Positions 38,380 through 47,360 of a stretch of 64,000 nucleotides of DNA are shown piece after piece. The notes under the pieces are model-generated. The model ran no database searches and was not told the origin of the DNA. It was given only the letters and a program-made list of their open reading frames with translations. Numbering within the stretch: position 1 is the stretch's first letter; each line of letters starts with the position of its first letter. Made by a program: the position numbers and the translations under genes. Source of the DNA: Methylobacterium oryzihabitans (GTDB lineage Bacteria; Pseudomonadota; Alphaproteobacteria; Rhizobiales; Beijerinckiaceae); contig NZ_SACP01000021.1 of NCBI RefSeq assembly GCF_004004555.2, forward strand, positions 31,796-95,795, in the 5' to 3' direction.

Positions 38380-40065
38380 TCACCGCCGCCCCCACAAAGC
38401 CTCGGCCTGCTCGGGCGTGTAATACCCCCGCGCCACGTCGCGGGCGACCAGCGCCGGGTCGCGCTCGCGCGGGTCGCCGTAGCCGCCGCCGCCCGGGGTC
38501 ATCACCTCGACGCGGTCGCCGGCCCGGATGGCGATGTTCTGGTCCTTCGACAGATGGGGCGGGGTGAAGACCTCGCCGTCGCGGTGGATGCGCACGACGT
38601 TGGGCGCCCCGTCGCGGCCGCCCTGGACGCCGGGCGGGCCGAAGCGGCCGTGATCCATCACGAACGAGGCCTTGGCCTCGCCGCGCAGCAATTCGACCTC
38701 GTAATGCACCCCGAAGCCGCCGCGATGGGCGCCGGCCCCGCCGGAGCCCTCGTGCAGGGCGAAGCGGCGAAACAGAACGGGATAATACTGCTCCATCACC
38801 TCGACCGGCGCGGTCTTCGAGATGCCGATGGTCGAGCAGCCGTTGGTGAGCCCGTCATGGTCGGCGTTGCCGCCATAGCCGCCGCCGGTGATCTGGTACA
38901 TCACGTAAGGAGCGTCCTTGGCCGGGTCGAAGCCGCCGAGGGCGAAATTGCCCGAGGTGCCGGCCGGCGCCGCCGTGACCCGGTCGGGGATCGCCTGGAC
39001 CAGGGCGAGGAAGACGGCTTCCGCGATGCGCTGGCTGACCTCGGCGGCGCAACCCGAGACCGGGCGCGGGTAGCGCGCGTCGAGGAAGGTGCCCTCCGGC
39101 CGCAGGATGGTCAGCGGCTCGAAGGTGCCGGCATTGATCGGCACGTCCGGAAACACGTGCTTTACCGCGAGGTAGACCGACGACAGGGTGGTGGCGATGA
39201 CCGAGTTCATCGGCCCGCGGCAGGGCGGCGACGAGCCGGTGAAGTCGAAGGTCAGCCCGTCGCCGGCCTTGGTGACGGCGAGCGCGATCCGCAGCGGCTC
39301 GTTCACCACCCCGTCGGAATCGACGAAGGCCTCGCTGCGGTAGACCCCGTCCGGGATCCCCCGGATCTCGGCTCGCATCCGCTCGGCGGAGCGGGCGCGG
39401 ATCTCGCCGATCGCCCGATCGAGGTTCTCGCGGCCGTACTTGGCGATGAGGTCGAGCAGCCGGGTCTCGCCGACCGCCAGCGCCGCCGCTTGCGCCGAGA
39501 TGTCGCCGATGCGCTGGTCGGCCACCCGGATGTTCGACGTGATGATGGAGAAGATCTCCGGGTCCATGGCGCCGCGCTTGAACAGCTTCACCGGCGGCAG
39601 GCGCAGGCCCTCCTGCTCGACCTCGGTGGCGTGGGCGGAGAAGCCGCCCGGCACCATGCCGCCGATATCGGGCCAGTGGCCGGTGTTCTGGAGCCAGCAG
39701 AACAGGCTGCCGTCGATGAAGACCGGTTTCACGAACCGCACGTCCATCAGGTGCGTGCCGCCGAGATAGGGGTCGTTGACGATGTAGATGTCGCCGGGCT
39801 CCGGCGCGCCGACCCGGCCCTCGCGGATCAGCCGGATCAGTTCGCCGGTCGAGTACTGCATCGTGCCGACGAAGACCGGCAGGCCGTACTCGCCCTGGGC
39901 GATGAGGGCGCCGGTGTCGCGGTCGTAGATCCCGTCCGAGCGGTCGTCGGCCTCGGCGATCACCGGCGAGAACGCTGAGCGCGAGAACGCGATGTCCATC
40001 TCGTTGCAGACCTGCTGCAACCCGGCCTGGACCACCGCGAGGGTGAGGGCGTCGATGGCGCTCAT
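38380..40065 (-). CDS. Hydantoinase B/oxoprolinase family protein
   Basis: A 561-residue subunit. The start ALTLAVVQAGLQQVCNEMDIAFSR-like region with FSPVIAEADDRSDGIYD is typical of HyuB, as are GDIYIVNDPYLGGTHLMDVR, NTGHWPDIGGMVPGG and the C-terminal block VEVMTPGGGGYGDPRERDP. HyuA/HyuB pairs open cyclic amides such as hydantoins and 5-oxoproline, or carboxylate ketones in acetone carboxylase, in an ATP-dependent reaction. It overlaps hyuA by 4 nt. The presence of a Liv importer in the same cluster fits uptake and ring opening of a cyclic amide. Confidence 0.92.
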   Translation of the reverse strand: MSAIDALTLAVVQAGLQQVCNEMDIAFSRSAFSPVIAEADDRSDGIYDRDTGALIAQGEYGLPVFVGTMQYSTGELIRLIREGRVGAPEPGDIYIVNDPYLGGTHLMDVRFVKPVFIDGSLFCWLQNTGHWPDIGGMVPGGFSAHATEVEQEGLRLPPVKLFKRGAMDPEIFSIITSNIRVADQRIGDISAQAAALAVGETRLLDLIAKYGRENLDRAIGEIRARSAERMRAEIRGIPDGVYRSEAFVDSDGVVNEPLRIALAVTKAGDGLTFDFTGSSPPCRGPMNSVIATTLSSVYLAVKHVFPDVPINAGTFEPLTILRPEGTFLDARYPRPVSGCAAEVSQRIAEAVFLALVQAIPDRVTAAPAGTSGNFALGGFDPAKDAPYVMYQITGGGYGGNADHDGLTNGCSTIGISKTAPVEVMEQYYPVLFRRFALHEGSGGAGAHRGGFGVHYEVELLRGEAKASFVMDHGRFGPPGVQGGRDGAPNVVRIHRDGEVFTPPHLSKDQNIAIRAGDRVEVMTPGGGGYGDPRERDPALVARDVARGYYTPEQAEALWGRR

Positions 40066-42101
40066 GCCCGGATCCTCAGATTGCCGATGTCGTCCACGGT
40101 CGCCACCGCGCCGGGCTCGATCACCGTGGTGGCGTCGACCTGCTGCACCACCGCCGGGCCCTTGATGCGCGCGCCGAAGGGCAGCGCCTCGCGGGCATAG
40201 ACCGCGGCCTCCTGCCAGCGGCCGTCGGCGTAGAGGGAGCGGCTGCCGAGGCGGGCATCCTCCACCGTCCCGGCCCGCGCCACCGGGTCGAGCAGGCTCG
40301 ACAGCGGGAAGGCCCGGCGCCGGCCGATCACCGAGGTGACGAGGTTCACCACCACCGCCCGGATCTCGGGCAGCCGGACCTGGAACCGCTTGTGGTAGGC
40401 GTCCTCGAACAGGGCCTGCATCGCCTCGCGGGTGATGTCCGGCCCCGGCAGGGCGACGCGGATCAGGTGGGTCTGGCCGCGGAACTGCATGTCGGCGCCG
40501 TAGAGGATCGTCGTCTCGTCGATCTCGTCGGCTTCCTCCGCCACCACCGCCAGGGCGTCGGCGGCCTGGGCCTCCAGGGTCGCGCGCAGGTCCGCCATGT
40601 CGAGCCCGTCGAGGGGGCGGTTGAGTGTGTTGACCCGGTCCTGGCGCAGGTCGGCGACGAGGCAGCCGAGGGCGTTGGTCAGCCCGGGCCGGGCCGGCAC
40701 CAGCACCTCGGGAATGCCGAGCTCGCGCGCCAGCGCCACCGCGTGCAGCGGTCCGGCGCCGCCGAAGGCGAACAGCACGAAGTCGCGCGGGTCGTAGCCG
40801 CGCGACAGCGACACCATCCGGATCGCCCCGGTCATGTGGACGTTGCCGAGGCGGATCACCGCCGCGGCGGCCTCCTCGACGCTCATGCCGAGCGGCCCGG
40901 CGAGGTCGCGGGCGAAGGCGTCCCGGATCGCGTCGAGGCCGACGCCCGCCCGCACGGCGGTCAGCCGGGCCGGGTCGAGACGGCCGAGCACGAGGTTGGC
41001 GTCGGTGATGGTCGGGCGGGTGCCGCCGCGGCCGTAGCCGATCGGGCCGGGCTCCGAGCCGGCGCTCTCGGGGCCGACCTGGAGCATGCCGGCGCGGTTG
41101 ACCGAGGCGATCGAGCCGCCGCCGGCCCCGACCGTGTGCACGTCGACCATCGGCAGGTGGATCGGCAGCCCGTAATCGATGGTGAGTTCCGCCGACACCT
41201 CGGGCACGCCGCCGGCGATCAGCGCCACGTCGGTCGAGGTGCCGCCCATGTCGTACGTGATGGCGTTGGACAGCCCGGTCTGGGCGAGCGTCGCGGCCGC
41301 CGCCATCACCCCGGAGGCGGGCCCCGACATCACGGTCTTGGCGGCCTCGTGGACGACGTGGCTCGCCGGCACGGTGCCGCCGTTGCCGTTCATCACCAGC
41401 AGGTCGCGGGAGAAGCCGCCCTCGCGCAATTCGCGCTGGAGCCGGGCGACGTAGCGGTCGAGGATCGGCTGCACCGCGGCGTTGACCGAGGCGGTGGTGC
41501 CGCGCTCGTATTCGCGGAACTCCGACAAGAGCGCGTGGCCGAGGGTGACGTAGGCGTTCGGCCACAGCTCGCGGGCGATCGCGCCGGCGCGCAGCTCGTG
41601 GGCCGGGTTGGCGTAGGCGTGCAGGAAGTGGATCACCAGGGCCTCGCAGCCCTCGGCGACCAGCGCCCGCACCGCCTCGCGCACAGCCTCCTCGTCGAGG
41701 GGCGTGCGCACGGTGCCGTCGGCCATCACCCGCTCGGGCACCTCGCGGCGCAATTCGCGCGGGATCAGCGGCGCGAAGGTGCCGAACAGCCCGTAGGGCT
41801 TGGGCCGGGTGCGCCGGCCGAGTTCGAGCACGTCGCGGAAGCCCGCCGTGGTGACGAGCCCGACCTTCGCGGTCTTGCGCTCCAGCACCGCGTTGGTGGT
41901 GGCGGTGGTGCCGTGGATCACGAGGTCGAGGTCGGCCGGCCGGCGCTCCGCCGCCGCGATGGCGGCGATCACCCCCTCGGCCTGGTTGCGCACCGTCGTC
42001 GGCACCTTGGCGAGGCGCACGGCGAGGCCGTCCGGCCCCGCCTCGGTCAGGAGCAGGTCGGTGAAGGTGCCGCCCACGTCGATGCCAGCCACCCGTCTCA
42101 A
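40062..42101 (-). CDS. Hydantoinase A/oxoprolinase family protein
   Basis: A 679-residue ATP-binding subunit. The N-terminus MRRVAGIDVGGTFTDLLL and IHGTTATTNAVLERKTAKVG are the acetate-kinase-like phosphate loops of the HyuA N-terminal domain. The core has GNGGTVPASHVVHEAAKTVMSGPASGVM-type sequence, TYDMGGTSTDVALI and FAFGGAGPLHAVALARELGI. The C-terminal domain ends with ATTVIEPGA. It works with the coupled HyuB. A palindromic site shared with the binding-protein gene lies 17 bp upstream of the start and may be the promoter operator. Confidence 0.93.
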   Translation of the reverse strand: MRRVAGIDVGGTFTDLLLTEAGPDGLAVRLAKVPTTVRNQAEGVIAAIAAAERRPADLDLVIHGTTATTNAVLERKTAKVGLVTTAGFRDVLELGRRTRPKPYGLFGTFAPLIPRELRREVPERVMADGTVRTPLDEEAVREAVRALVAEGCEALVIHFLHAYANPAHELRAGAIARELWPNAYVTLGHALLSEFREYERGTTASVNAAVQPILDRYVARLQRELREGGFSRDLLVMNGNGGTVPASHVVHEAAKTVMSGPASGVMAAAATLAQTGLSNAITYDMGGTSTDVALIAGGVPEVSAELTIDYGLPIHLPMVDVHTVGAGGGSIASVNRAGMLQVGPESAGSEPGPIGYGRGGTRPTITDANLVLGRLDPARLTAVRAGVGLDAIRDAFARDLAGPLGMSVEEAAAAVIRLGNVHMTGAIRMVSLSRGYDPRDFVLFAFGGAGPLHAVALARELGIPEVLVPARPGLTNALGCLVADLRQDRVNTLNRPLDGLDMADLRATLEAQAADALAVVAEEADEIDETTILYGADMQFRGQTHLIRVALPGPDITREAMQALFEDAYHKRFQVRLPEIRAVVVNLVTSVIGRRRAFPLSSLLDPVARAGTVEDARLGSRSLYADGRWQEAAVYAREALPFGARIKGPAVVQQVDATTVIEPGAVATVDDIGNLRIRA

Positions 42102-42117
42102 CGCCCGCCTCCTCTCA

Positions 42118-42136
42118 TTCGCCTACGAACGATTTG
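42118..42136. promoter_or_regulatory. Candidate MarR operator upstream of the hydantoinase A gene
   Basis: TTCG-CCTA-CGAA (42118-42129) is an inverted repeat continued by CGATT. The string ACGAACGAT recurs at 47253-47261 in front of the importer binding-protein gene. Two matching sites in one cluster that encodes a MarR regulator suggest common control. Confidence 0.45.
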
Positions 42137-42166
42137 TCCGACGTGCCCGCCCATGACGAGGCCCCC

Positions 42167-42880
42167 TCACACCGTCAGGTAGGCTTCCCGGATCTCGTCG
42201 TTCTCTTCCAGTTCCGCCGTCGTGCCCTCGTAGCGGATCGCGCCCTTCTCGATGACGTAGGCGCGGTCCGAGACCGTCGAGGCGAAGTACAGGTTCTGCT
42301 CGGACAGCAGCACCGCGATGCCCTCCCGCTTCATCCGCAGCACCGCCTCGGCCATCTGCTCGACGATGACCGGGGCGAGGCCCTCGGACGGCTCGTCGAG
42401 GAGCACCGCGGCGGGGTTGCCCATCAGGGTGCGGGCGATGGTGAGCATCTGCTGCTCGCCGCCCGACATCGCCGAGGCGCGCCGCCCGCGCATCTCGGCG
42501 AGGTTGGGGAAGATCGAGAACAGTTTCTCGGGCGTCCAGGCCGGGCGCTCGCCCCGGGCCTGCCGGCGGCCGACCTCAAGGTTCTCGTAGACCGTGAGGT
42601 CGGTGAAGATCCGCCGCTCCTCCGGCACGTAGCCGAGGCCGAGCCGGGCGATGCGGAACGGCTCCCAGCCGGTGACCGGCGTGTCGGCAAAGGTCACGAC
42701 GCCGGCGCTCGCCGGCACGAGGCCCATGATCGCCTTCAGCGTGGTGGACTTGCCGGCGCCGTTGCGGCCCATCAGGGCGACGACCTCGCCCCGGTTCAGG
42801 GTCAGGCCGACGCCGAACAGCACCTCGGCCAGCCCGTAGGAGGCGCGCAAGGCTTCGACGGTGAGGATCGGGAGGGTCAT
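42167..42880 (-). CDS. livF: Branched-chain amino acid-type ABC transporter ATPase (LivF)
   Basis: A 237-residue ATPase. Walker A GRNGAGKS is at residues 38-45, LGYVPEERRIFTDLTVYENL is the LivF-type Q-loop region, MSGGEQQML the signature, and AVLLDEPSEGLAP Walker B. LivF proteins power HAAT-family import of branched-chain amino acids, urea, aromatic acids or amides. Here the context of hydantoinase subunits suggests a cyclic amide or heterocycle rather than leucine. It overlaps livG by 4 nt. Confidence 0.93.
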   Translation of the reverse strand: MTLPILTVEALRASYGLAEVLFGVGLTLNRGEVVALMGRNGAGKSTTLKAIMGLVPASAGVVTFADTPVTGWEPFRIARLGLGYVPEERRIFTDLTVYENLEVGRRQARGERPAWTPEKLFSIFPNLAEMRGRRASAMSGGEQQMLTIARTLMGNPAAVLLDEPSEGLAPVIVEQMAEAVLRMKREGIAVLLSEQNLYFASTVSDRAYVIEKGAIRYEGTTAELEENDEIREAYLTV

Positions 42881-43665
42881 GCCGGCACCTCCACGAGGCG
42901 CTTCGCCCGCTCGGCCGCCCTGGCGCCGGCCTCGCCGAGATAGACCTGCTTCACCCGCGGGTCGGCGCGGACGCTCTCGGGCGTGCCGGCGGCGATGATC
43001 TCGCCGCGCACCAGCACCAGCAGCCGGTCGGCGTGGGAAAACACCGCGTCGATGTCGTGCTCGGTGAACAGCACGCCGATGCGGCGCTCGCGGGCGACGC
43101 GGGCGGTGAGCCGCATCAGCCCGACGCGCTCCTTGGGCGCCATGCCGGCGGTGGGCTCGTCCATCAGCAGGAGCTTCGGGCCGGAGGCGAGCGCCACCGC
43201 GAGTTCCACCCGCTTGACGTCGCCGTAGGCGAGTTCCGAGACCGGCCGGTCGGCGTCGGCCCGCATGCCGACCCCGTCGAGAAGCGCCAGCGCCTCGTCG
43301 CGGTAGAGGCGGGTCGCGTCGGCGAACAGGTGGCGGGTGCGGCCGCGATGCGAGACCAGCGCCATCTGGACGTTCTCGGCCACCGTCATGGTGACGAAGG
43401 TCTGGGCGATCTGGAAGGTGCGCCCGACGCCCTTGCGCCAGATCGCCCGCGACGGCAGGCCGGTGATCGCCTCGCCGTCGAGGGTCACCATGCCGGAATC
43501 CGGCTTCACCTGCCCGCCGACCATCCCGAAGGTGGTCGACTTGCCGGCGCCGTTGGGGCCGATCACCGCGACCATCTCGCCGGCCGCGACCGTGAACGAC
43601 ACCTCCTTCGCGGCCGAGACGCCGCCGTAGCGCTTGTTGAGGCGGTCGACGACGAGAAGAGTCAT
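42877..43665 (-). CDS. livG: Branched-chain amino acid-type ABC transporter ATPase (LivG)
   Basis: A 262-residue ATPase. Walker A GPNGAGKS is at residues 36-43, KGVGRTFQIAQTFVTMTVAEN is the LivG Q-loop region, LAYGDVKRVELAVAL the signature and LLLMDEPTAGMAPKE Walker B, followed by FTEHDIDAVFSHADR as H-loop. It overlaps the permease stop and the livF start by 4 nt each, so permease, livG and livF are a coupled unit. The last 20 residues (RAAERAKRLVEVPA) are an extra basic tail. Confidence 0.93.
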   Translation of the reverse strand: MTLLVVDRLNKRYGGVSAAKEVSFTVAAGEMVAVIGPNGAGKSTTFGMVGGQVKPDSGMVTLDGEAITGLPSRAIWRKGVGRTFQIAQTFVTMTVAENVQMALVSHRGRTRHLFADATRLYRDEALALLDGVGMRADADRPVSELAYGDVKRVELAVALASGPKLLLMDEPTAGMAPKERVGLMRLTARVARERRIGVLFTEHDIDAVFSHADRLLVLVRGEIIAAGTPESVRADPRVKQVYLGEAGARAAERAKRLVEVPA

Positions 43666-45548
43666 GCCGAGGCCTCCACCGAGGCGGGCGCCGGCCGGCG
43701 CGGCCGCAGCGACAGGGTCGCCCCGGCGATGCCGCGGGGAAACAGCAGCACCATCGCGATGATGGTGGCGCCGAGCGCCAGCCGCCAGAACTCGGTCAGC
43801 GGCATGAACACGTCCTTGAGGGCGTGAAAGACGCCGGCGCCGACGAGCGGGCCCATCACGGTCTGGATGCCGCCGACGAGGATCATCGCCAGGAAGTCGA
43901 CCGATTGCGGGATCGAGATCATCGTCGGGTCGATCGAGCCCTTCGAGAAGGCGTAGAGCCCGCCGGCGAGGCCCGCCGCGGCGCCGGCGAGCGTGAAGCC
44001 GAGCCAGCGGTGGGTGCGCACGTCGATGCCGATCGCGTCGGCCCGGGTGGCGGAATCGCGCGCCGCCCGCAGGGTGTAGCCGAACGGCGCGTGGATCACC
44101 CGGCGCAGGGCGACGATGGCGGCGAGCACCACGGCGGCGACGACGTAGTAGTAGGTGCCGCGCGAGGCCGCCCAGGCGGCGGGCCAGACCCCGACGACGC
44201 CGTTGTCGCCGCCCGTCACCTCGACCCACTGGAAGCAGACTGCGTAGACGATCTGCGCGAAGGCGAGCGTCAGCATCGCGAGGTAGATGCCCGACAGCCG
44301 CACGATGAAGAAGCCGAACAGGGCGGCCCCGGCCGCGCCCGCCAGCGGCGCGAGCGCCAGGGCCAGTTCCATCGGCGCCTTGAACGGCCCGGTGACGAGG
44401 AGCCCGGCGGCGTAGGCGCCGATGCCGAAATACGCCGCGTGCCCGAACGAGACGAGGCCGCCGACCCCGACGAGGAACTGGAGCGAGAAGGCGGCGAGCG
44501 CGAAGACCAGGATCTCGGTCGCGACCTTCACCTTGTAGGCGTCGGCGATCAGCGGCACCACGAGCACCAGCAGCACCGCGAGCCCGGCGAGGATCCGCTC
44601 CGGCGGGCGGAACCGGCGCAGGCCGAGGATGCCCTCCGGCGCCACGGTGCGGCTGGCGGCGGCGTCCGGCTTGCCGAGCAGGCCCCACGGCTTGACCACG
44701 AGCACGACGGCCATCAGCAGGAAGACCAGCACCAGCGTGACCTTCGGAAAGATCAGGATGCCGAAGGCCTGGAGCTGGCCGATGACCAGGGCGGCCAGGA
44801 AGGCGCCGGTGACCGAGCCCATGCCGCCGATCACCGTGACCACGAAGGCGTCGGTGATGATCGACAGGTCCATGTGGCTGTTGGCCGGCAGGCGCGGGAT
44901 CTGGAGCGCGCCGCCGAGGCCGGCGAGGAAGGCGCCGAGGAACAGCGTGGTGGTGAACAGCCGGGCCTGGTTGACGCCGAGCGCCCCGACCATCTCGCGG
45001 TCCTGGGTCGCGGCCCGCACCAGCACGCCGAAGCGGGTGCGGTGCATGACGAGCCAGAGCAGCCCCAGCACCAACGGCCCGACGCCGATCAGCAGCAGTT
45101 CGTAGGAGGGAAACCGTTGGCCGAGGATCTCGACGCCGTGGCGCAGGCCGGGCGCGCGCGGGCCCGGGATGTCGACCGGCCCCCACACCTTCAGCACCAC
45201 GTCCTGCACGATCAGCACGATGCCGAAGGTGGCCAGCAGCTGGAACAGCTCGGGCACCCGGTAGATCCGGCGCAGCAGCAGCACCTCGATGGCGACGCCG
45301 ACGAGGCCGACGAGGACCGCCGAGAGGATCACCCCGAGGAAGAACGTCCAGGGCGAGTACGACAGGTCGAGCAGCCGCGGCACCAGCGTGACCGCGAGGT
45401 AGGCCCCCAGCATGTAGAACGAGCCGTGGGCGAAGTTGACGATGCGGGTGACGCCGAAGACGAGGGTCAGGCCCGACGCGATCACGAACAGCGACGAGGC
45501 GCTGGCGAGCCCGGAGAGCGATTGCAGGACGAGGAAGGAAGGGTCCAT
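43662..45548 (-). CDS. Fused LivH-LivM permease
   Basis: A 628-residue protein joining two permeases that are normally separate. Residues 1-290 are LivH-like, with GLTLVFGVTRIVNFAHGSFYMLGAY and VVTVIGGMGSVTGAFLAALVIG. Residues 320-625 are LivM-like, with LVGVGGLVSFGHAAYFGIGAY, LAMLTLAFAQIVYAV and FLAMILVGGIQTVMGPLVGAGVF. A linker of about 30 residues (KPDAAASRTVAPEGILG) connects them. About 15-16 membrane segments are predicted by eye. It replaces the usual two-subunit channel of a HAAT importer and is coupled to livG. The fusion is uninterrupted, so it does not look like a sequencing error. Confidence 0.93.
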   Translation of the reverse strand: MDPSFLVLQSLSGLASASSLFVIASGLTLVFGVTRIVNFAHGSFYMLGAYLAVTLVPRLLDLSYSPWTFFLGVILSAVLVGLVGVAIEVLLLRRIYRVPELFQLLATFGIVLIVQDVVLKVWGPVDIPGPRAPGLRHGVEILGQRFPSYELLLIGVGPLVLGLLWLVMHRTRFGVLVRAATQDREMVGALGVNQARLFTTTLFLGAFLAGLGGALQIPRLPANSHMDLSIITDAFVVTVIGGMGSVTGAFLAALVIGQLQAFGILIFPKVTLVLVFLLMAVVLVVKPWGLLGKPDAAASRTVAPEGILGLRRFRPPERILAGLAVLLVLVVPLIADAYKVKVATEILVFALAAFSLQFLVGVGGLVSFGHAAYFGIGAYAAGLLVTGPFKAPMELALALAPLAGAAGAALFGFFIVRLSGIYLAMLTLAFAQIVYAVCFQWVEVTGGDNGVVGVWPAAWAASRGTYYYVVAAVVLAAIVALRRVIHAPFGYTLRAARDSATRADAIGIDVRTHRWLGFTLAGAAAGLAGGLYAFSKGSIDPTMISIPQSVDFLAMILVGGIQTVMGPLVGAGVFHALKDVFMPLTEFWRLALGATIIAMVLLFPRGIAGATLSLRPRRPAPASVEASA

Positions 45549-45644
45549 CGGGGTCGCCGTCTCCTGCCGGGGCGCGGGGTCTCTCCTCTCCCCGCGGGCG
45601 CATGCCTGTCGGGGGACAATTCATTTTGACATCAAGCGCGGGAT

Positions 45645-45842
45645 CCCCTCTCCCGAGTGGGAGAGGGGTAGGGGCGATCGAAGATCGCGCGAGGGTGGCT
45701 CGGCCAGAGAATGGAGCGGCAACGGGCGAGCTGCACAACTCGACGCTTAGTATCCATTCCGGAACCCGAGCCACCCTCACGCGGGCCACAGGCCCGTGCG
45801 GGATCTTCGATCCCCCGGCCCCTCTCCCACTCGGGAGAGGGG
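45645..45842. repeat. 198-bp palindromic element related to the one at 38.1 kb
   Basis: CCCCTCTCCC-GAGT-GGGAGAGGGG at 45645-45668 and its reverse complement at 45819-45842 are 24-bp arms. Nested inside are GATCGAAGATC/GATCTTCGATC and GAGGGTGGCTCGG/CCGAGCCACCCTC. The flanks match those of the 38.1-kb element in inverted order. The rest of the 373-bp gap between the permease and binding-protein genes has no gene. Confidence 0.85.
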
Positions 45843-45921
45843 AGACGCGCCATTTTCTTTCCTCGAACAGCCCTGCTTCAAAGCTGTGCGATGAGAACGC
45901 GACCCACAGACCGAGGCGCCC

Positions 45922-47151
45922 CTAACCCTTCCGCGCCGCCTTCACCTCGGCTTCCGGGAACATGAACTTGGCGCCGTCCTCGTACTGGAACTTGGTCATC
46001 GTGCCCTGGCGGCCATTGAGCGCCGTCTCGCCGACCCAGACGCCGAGCGTCGACTGGTGGTCGAGGCCGCGCATCGTCACCGGGCCGGCGACGGTCTCGG
46101 TCCGCAGATCCGTCAGCGCCTTGATCATCGCCTCGGTCTCGGTCGAGCCGGCCTTCTCCAGCATCGCCTGGATCATCTGCACGACGACGGTACCGAGCAG
46201 CGAGCCGAGCCGGGGCGTGTCGTTGAAGCGGGCGCGGTAGGCCTGCACGAACGCCTTGTGGACGGGGGTGTCGATCTTGTCCCAGGGGTAGCCGGTGACG
46301 ACCCAGCCCTCGGGCGTCTCGTCGCCCAGCGGGATCATGTATTCCGGCTCGCCGGTGAGCAGGCTCGCGACGGTGCGCTTCTCGAACAGGCCGCGGGTGT
46401 TGCCCTCGCGCACGAAGGCGGTGAGGTCGGCGCCGAACAGCACGTTGAACAGGCCGTCGGGCTTGGCCTGCGCCAGGGCGCCGACGGTGGCGCCGGCGTC
46501 GATCCGGCCGAGGGCCGGGAACTGCTCGGTGACGACCTCGAAGCCCGGCACCGCCTGCGCCATCAGGCGCTTGAAGTTCGCCGCCGCCGACTGGCCGTAC
46601 TCGTAGTTCGGCGCGACGATCGCCCAGCGCTTGACGCCGCGGGCCTTCACCGCCTCGACCAGCATCCGGGTCTGCATGTAGGTGTTGGGGCGGACCCGGA
46701 AGGTGTAGGGGTTGCCCGCGCTCATCGTCAGGGCGTCGGTCAGCGGCTCGGTGGCGAGGAAGAGCGCCTTGCGCTGGTTGGCGAAATCGCCCACCGCGAG
46801 GCCGACGTTGGACAGGAAGGTGCCGGCCAGGAAGGCGACGTTCTCGCGCGTCAGCAGCTCCTCGGCCACCCGCACCGCGTCGCCGGGCGTCGAGCCGTCA
46901 TCGCGGAAGACGAATTCGAGCGGACGGCCGCCGAGCGCCTTGATGCCGCCGGCCTTGTTGACCTCGTCCTGGGCGAGCTGCATGGCGTTGCGGTAGGGCA
47001 CCGCGAAGGCCGCCATGCGGCTGTAGGAGTTCAGCTCACCGATGCGGATCGGGCCGCCGCCCTGCGCCCAGGCTCCCCGGCCCGCGAGGGCGAGGGGAGC
47101 CGCGGCGAGCCCGCCGACGACGGCGCGACGGGTGGGACGACGGATCGGCAT
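45922..47151 (-). CDS. ABC transporter substrate-binding protein, LivJ/urea-amide type
   Basis: A 409-residue periplasmic protein. The start at 47151 has GGGGGAG nine bases upstream and begins MPIRRPTRRAVVGGLAAAPL, a Tat-like signal cleaved after GAWAQ. The mature part has the Peripla_BP_6 blocks IRIGELNSYSRMAAFAVPYR, EVNKAGGIKALGG and PLEFVFRDDGSTPGDAV, then PNYEYGQSAAANFKRLM. It delivers its ligand to the fused permease encoded next. A palindrome at 47245 in its promoter region matches the one in front of the hydantoinase A gene. Confidence 0.92.
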   Translation of the reverse strand: MPIRRPTRRAVVGGLAAAPLALAGRGAWAQGGGPIRIGELNSYSRMAAFAVPYRNAMQLAQDEVNKAGGIKALGGRPLEFVFRDDGSTPGDAVRVAEELLTRENVAFLAGTFLSNVGLAVGDFANQRKALFLATEPLTDALTMSAGNPYTFRVRPNTYMQTRMLVEAVKARGVKRWAIVAPNYEYGQSAAANFKRLMAQAVPGFEVVTEQFPALGRIDAGATVGALAQAKPDGLFNVLFGADLTAFVREGNTRGLFEKRTVASLLTGEPEYMIPLGDETPEGWVVTGYPWDKIDTPVHKAFVQAYRARFNDTPRLGSLLGTVVVQMIQAMLEKAGSTETEAMIKALTDLRTETVAGPVTMRGLDHQSTLGVWVGETALNGRQGTMTKFQYEDGAKFMFPEAEVKAARKG

Positions 47152-47244
47152 GCGCGAGAACTCCCCCTGCGACCGGTACGGATCGACTGTGCCGGGACTT
47201 GCCGCGATGACTTGCCGCGACGGCCGGTCCGGCTCCCTGGAATT

Positions 47245-47261
47245 GTTCGTAGACGAACGAT
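47245..47261. promoter_or_regulatory. Candidate MarR operator upstream of the binding-protein gene
   Basis: GTTCGT-AG-ACGAAC (47245-47258) is a perfect palindrome followed by GAT. It shares ACGAACGAT with 42127-42135 region upstream of the hydantoinase A gene. It lies about 95 bp upstream of the binding-protein start. Confidence 0.5.
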
Positions 47262-47360
47262 ACCGGTCCGGAGCGGGGGCGCAAGGGGATTTCTTGCGGA
47301 AAAGTCGGGCGATGACCGGCGCCCGATTGGGCAGGCCGCCGCGCGCCCGGGCGCCGGCCA

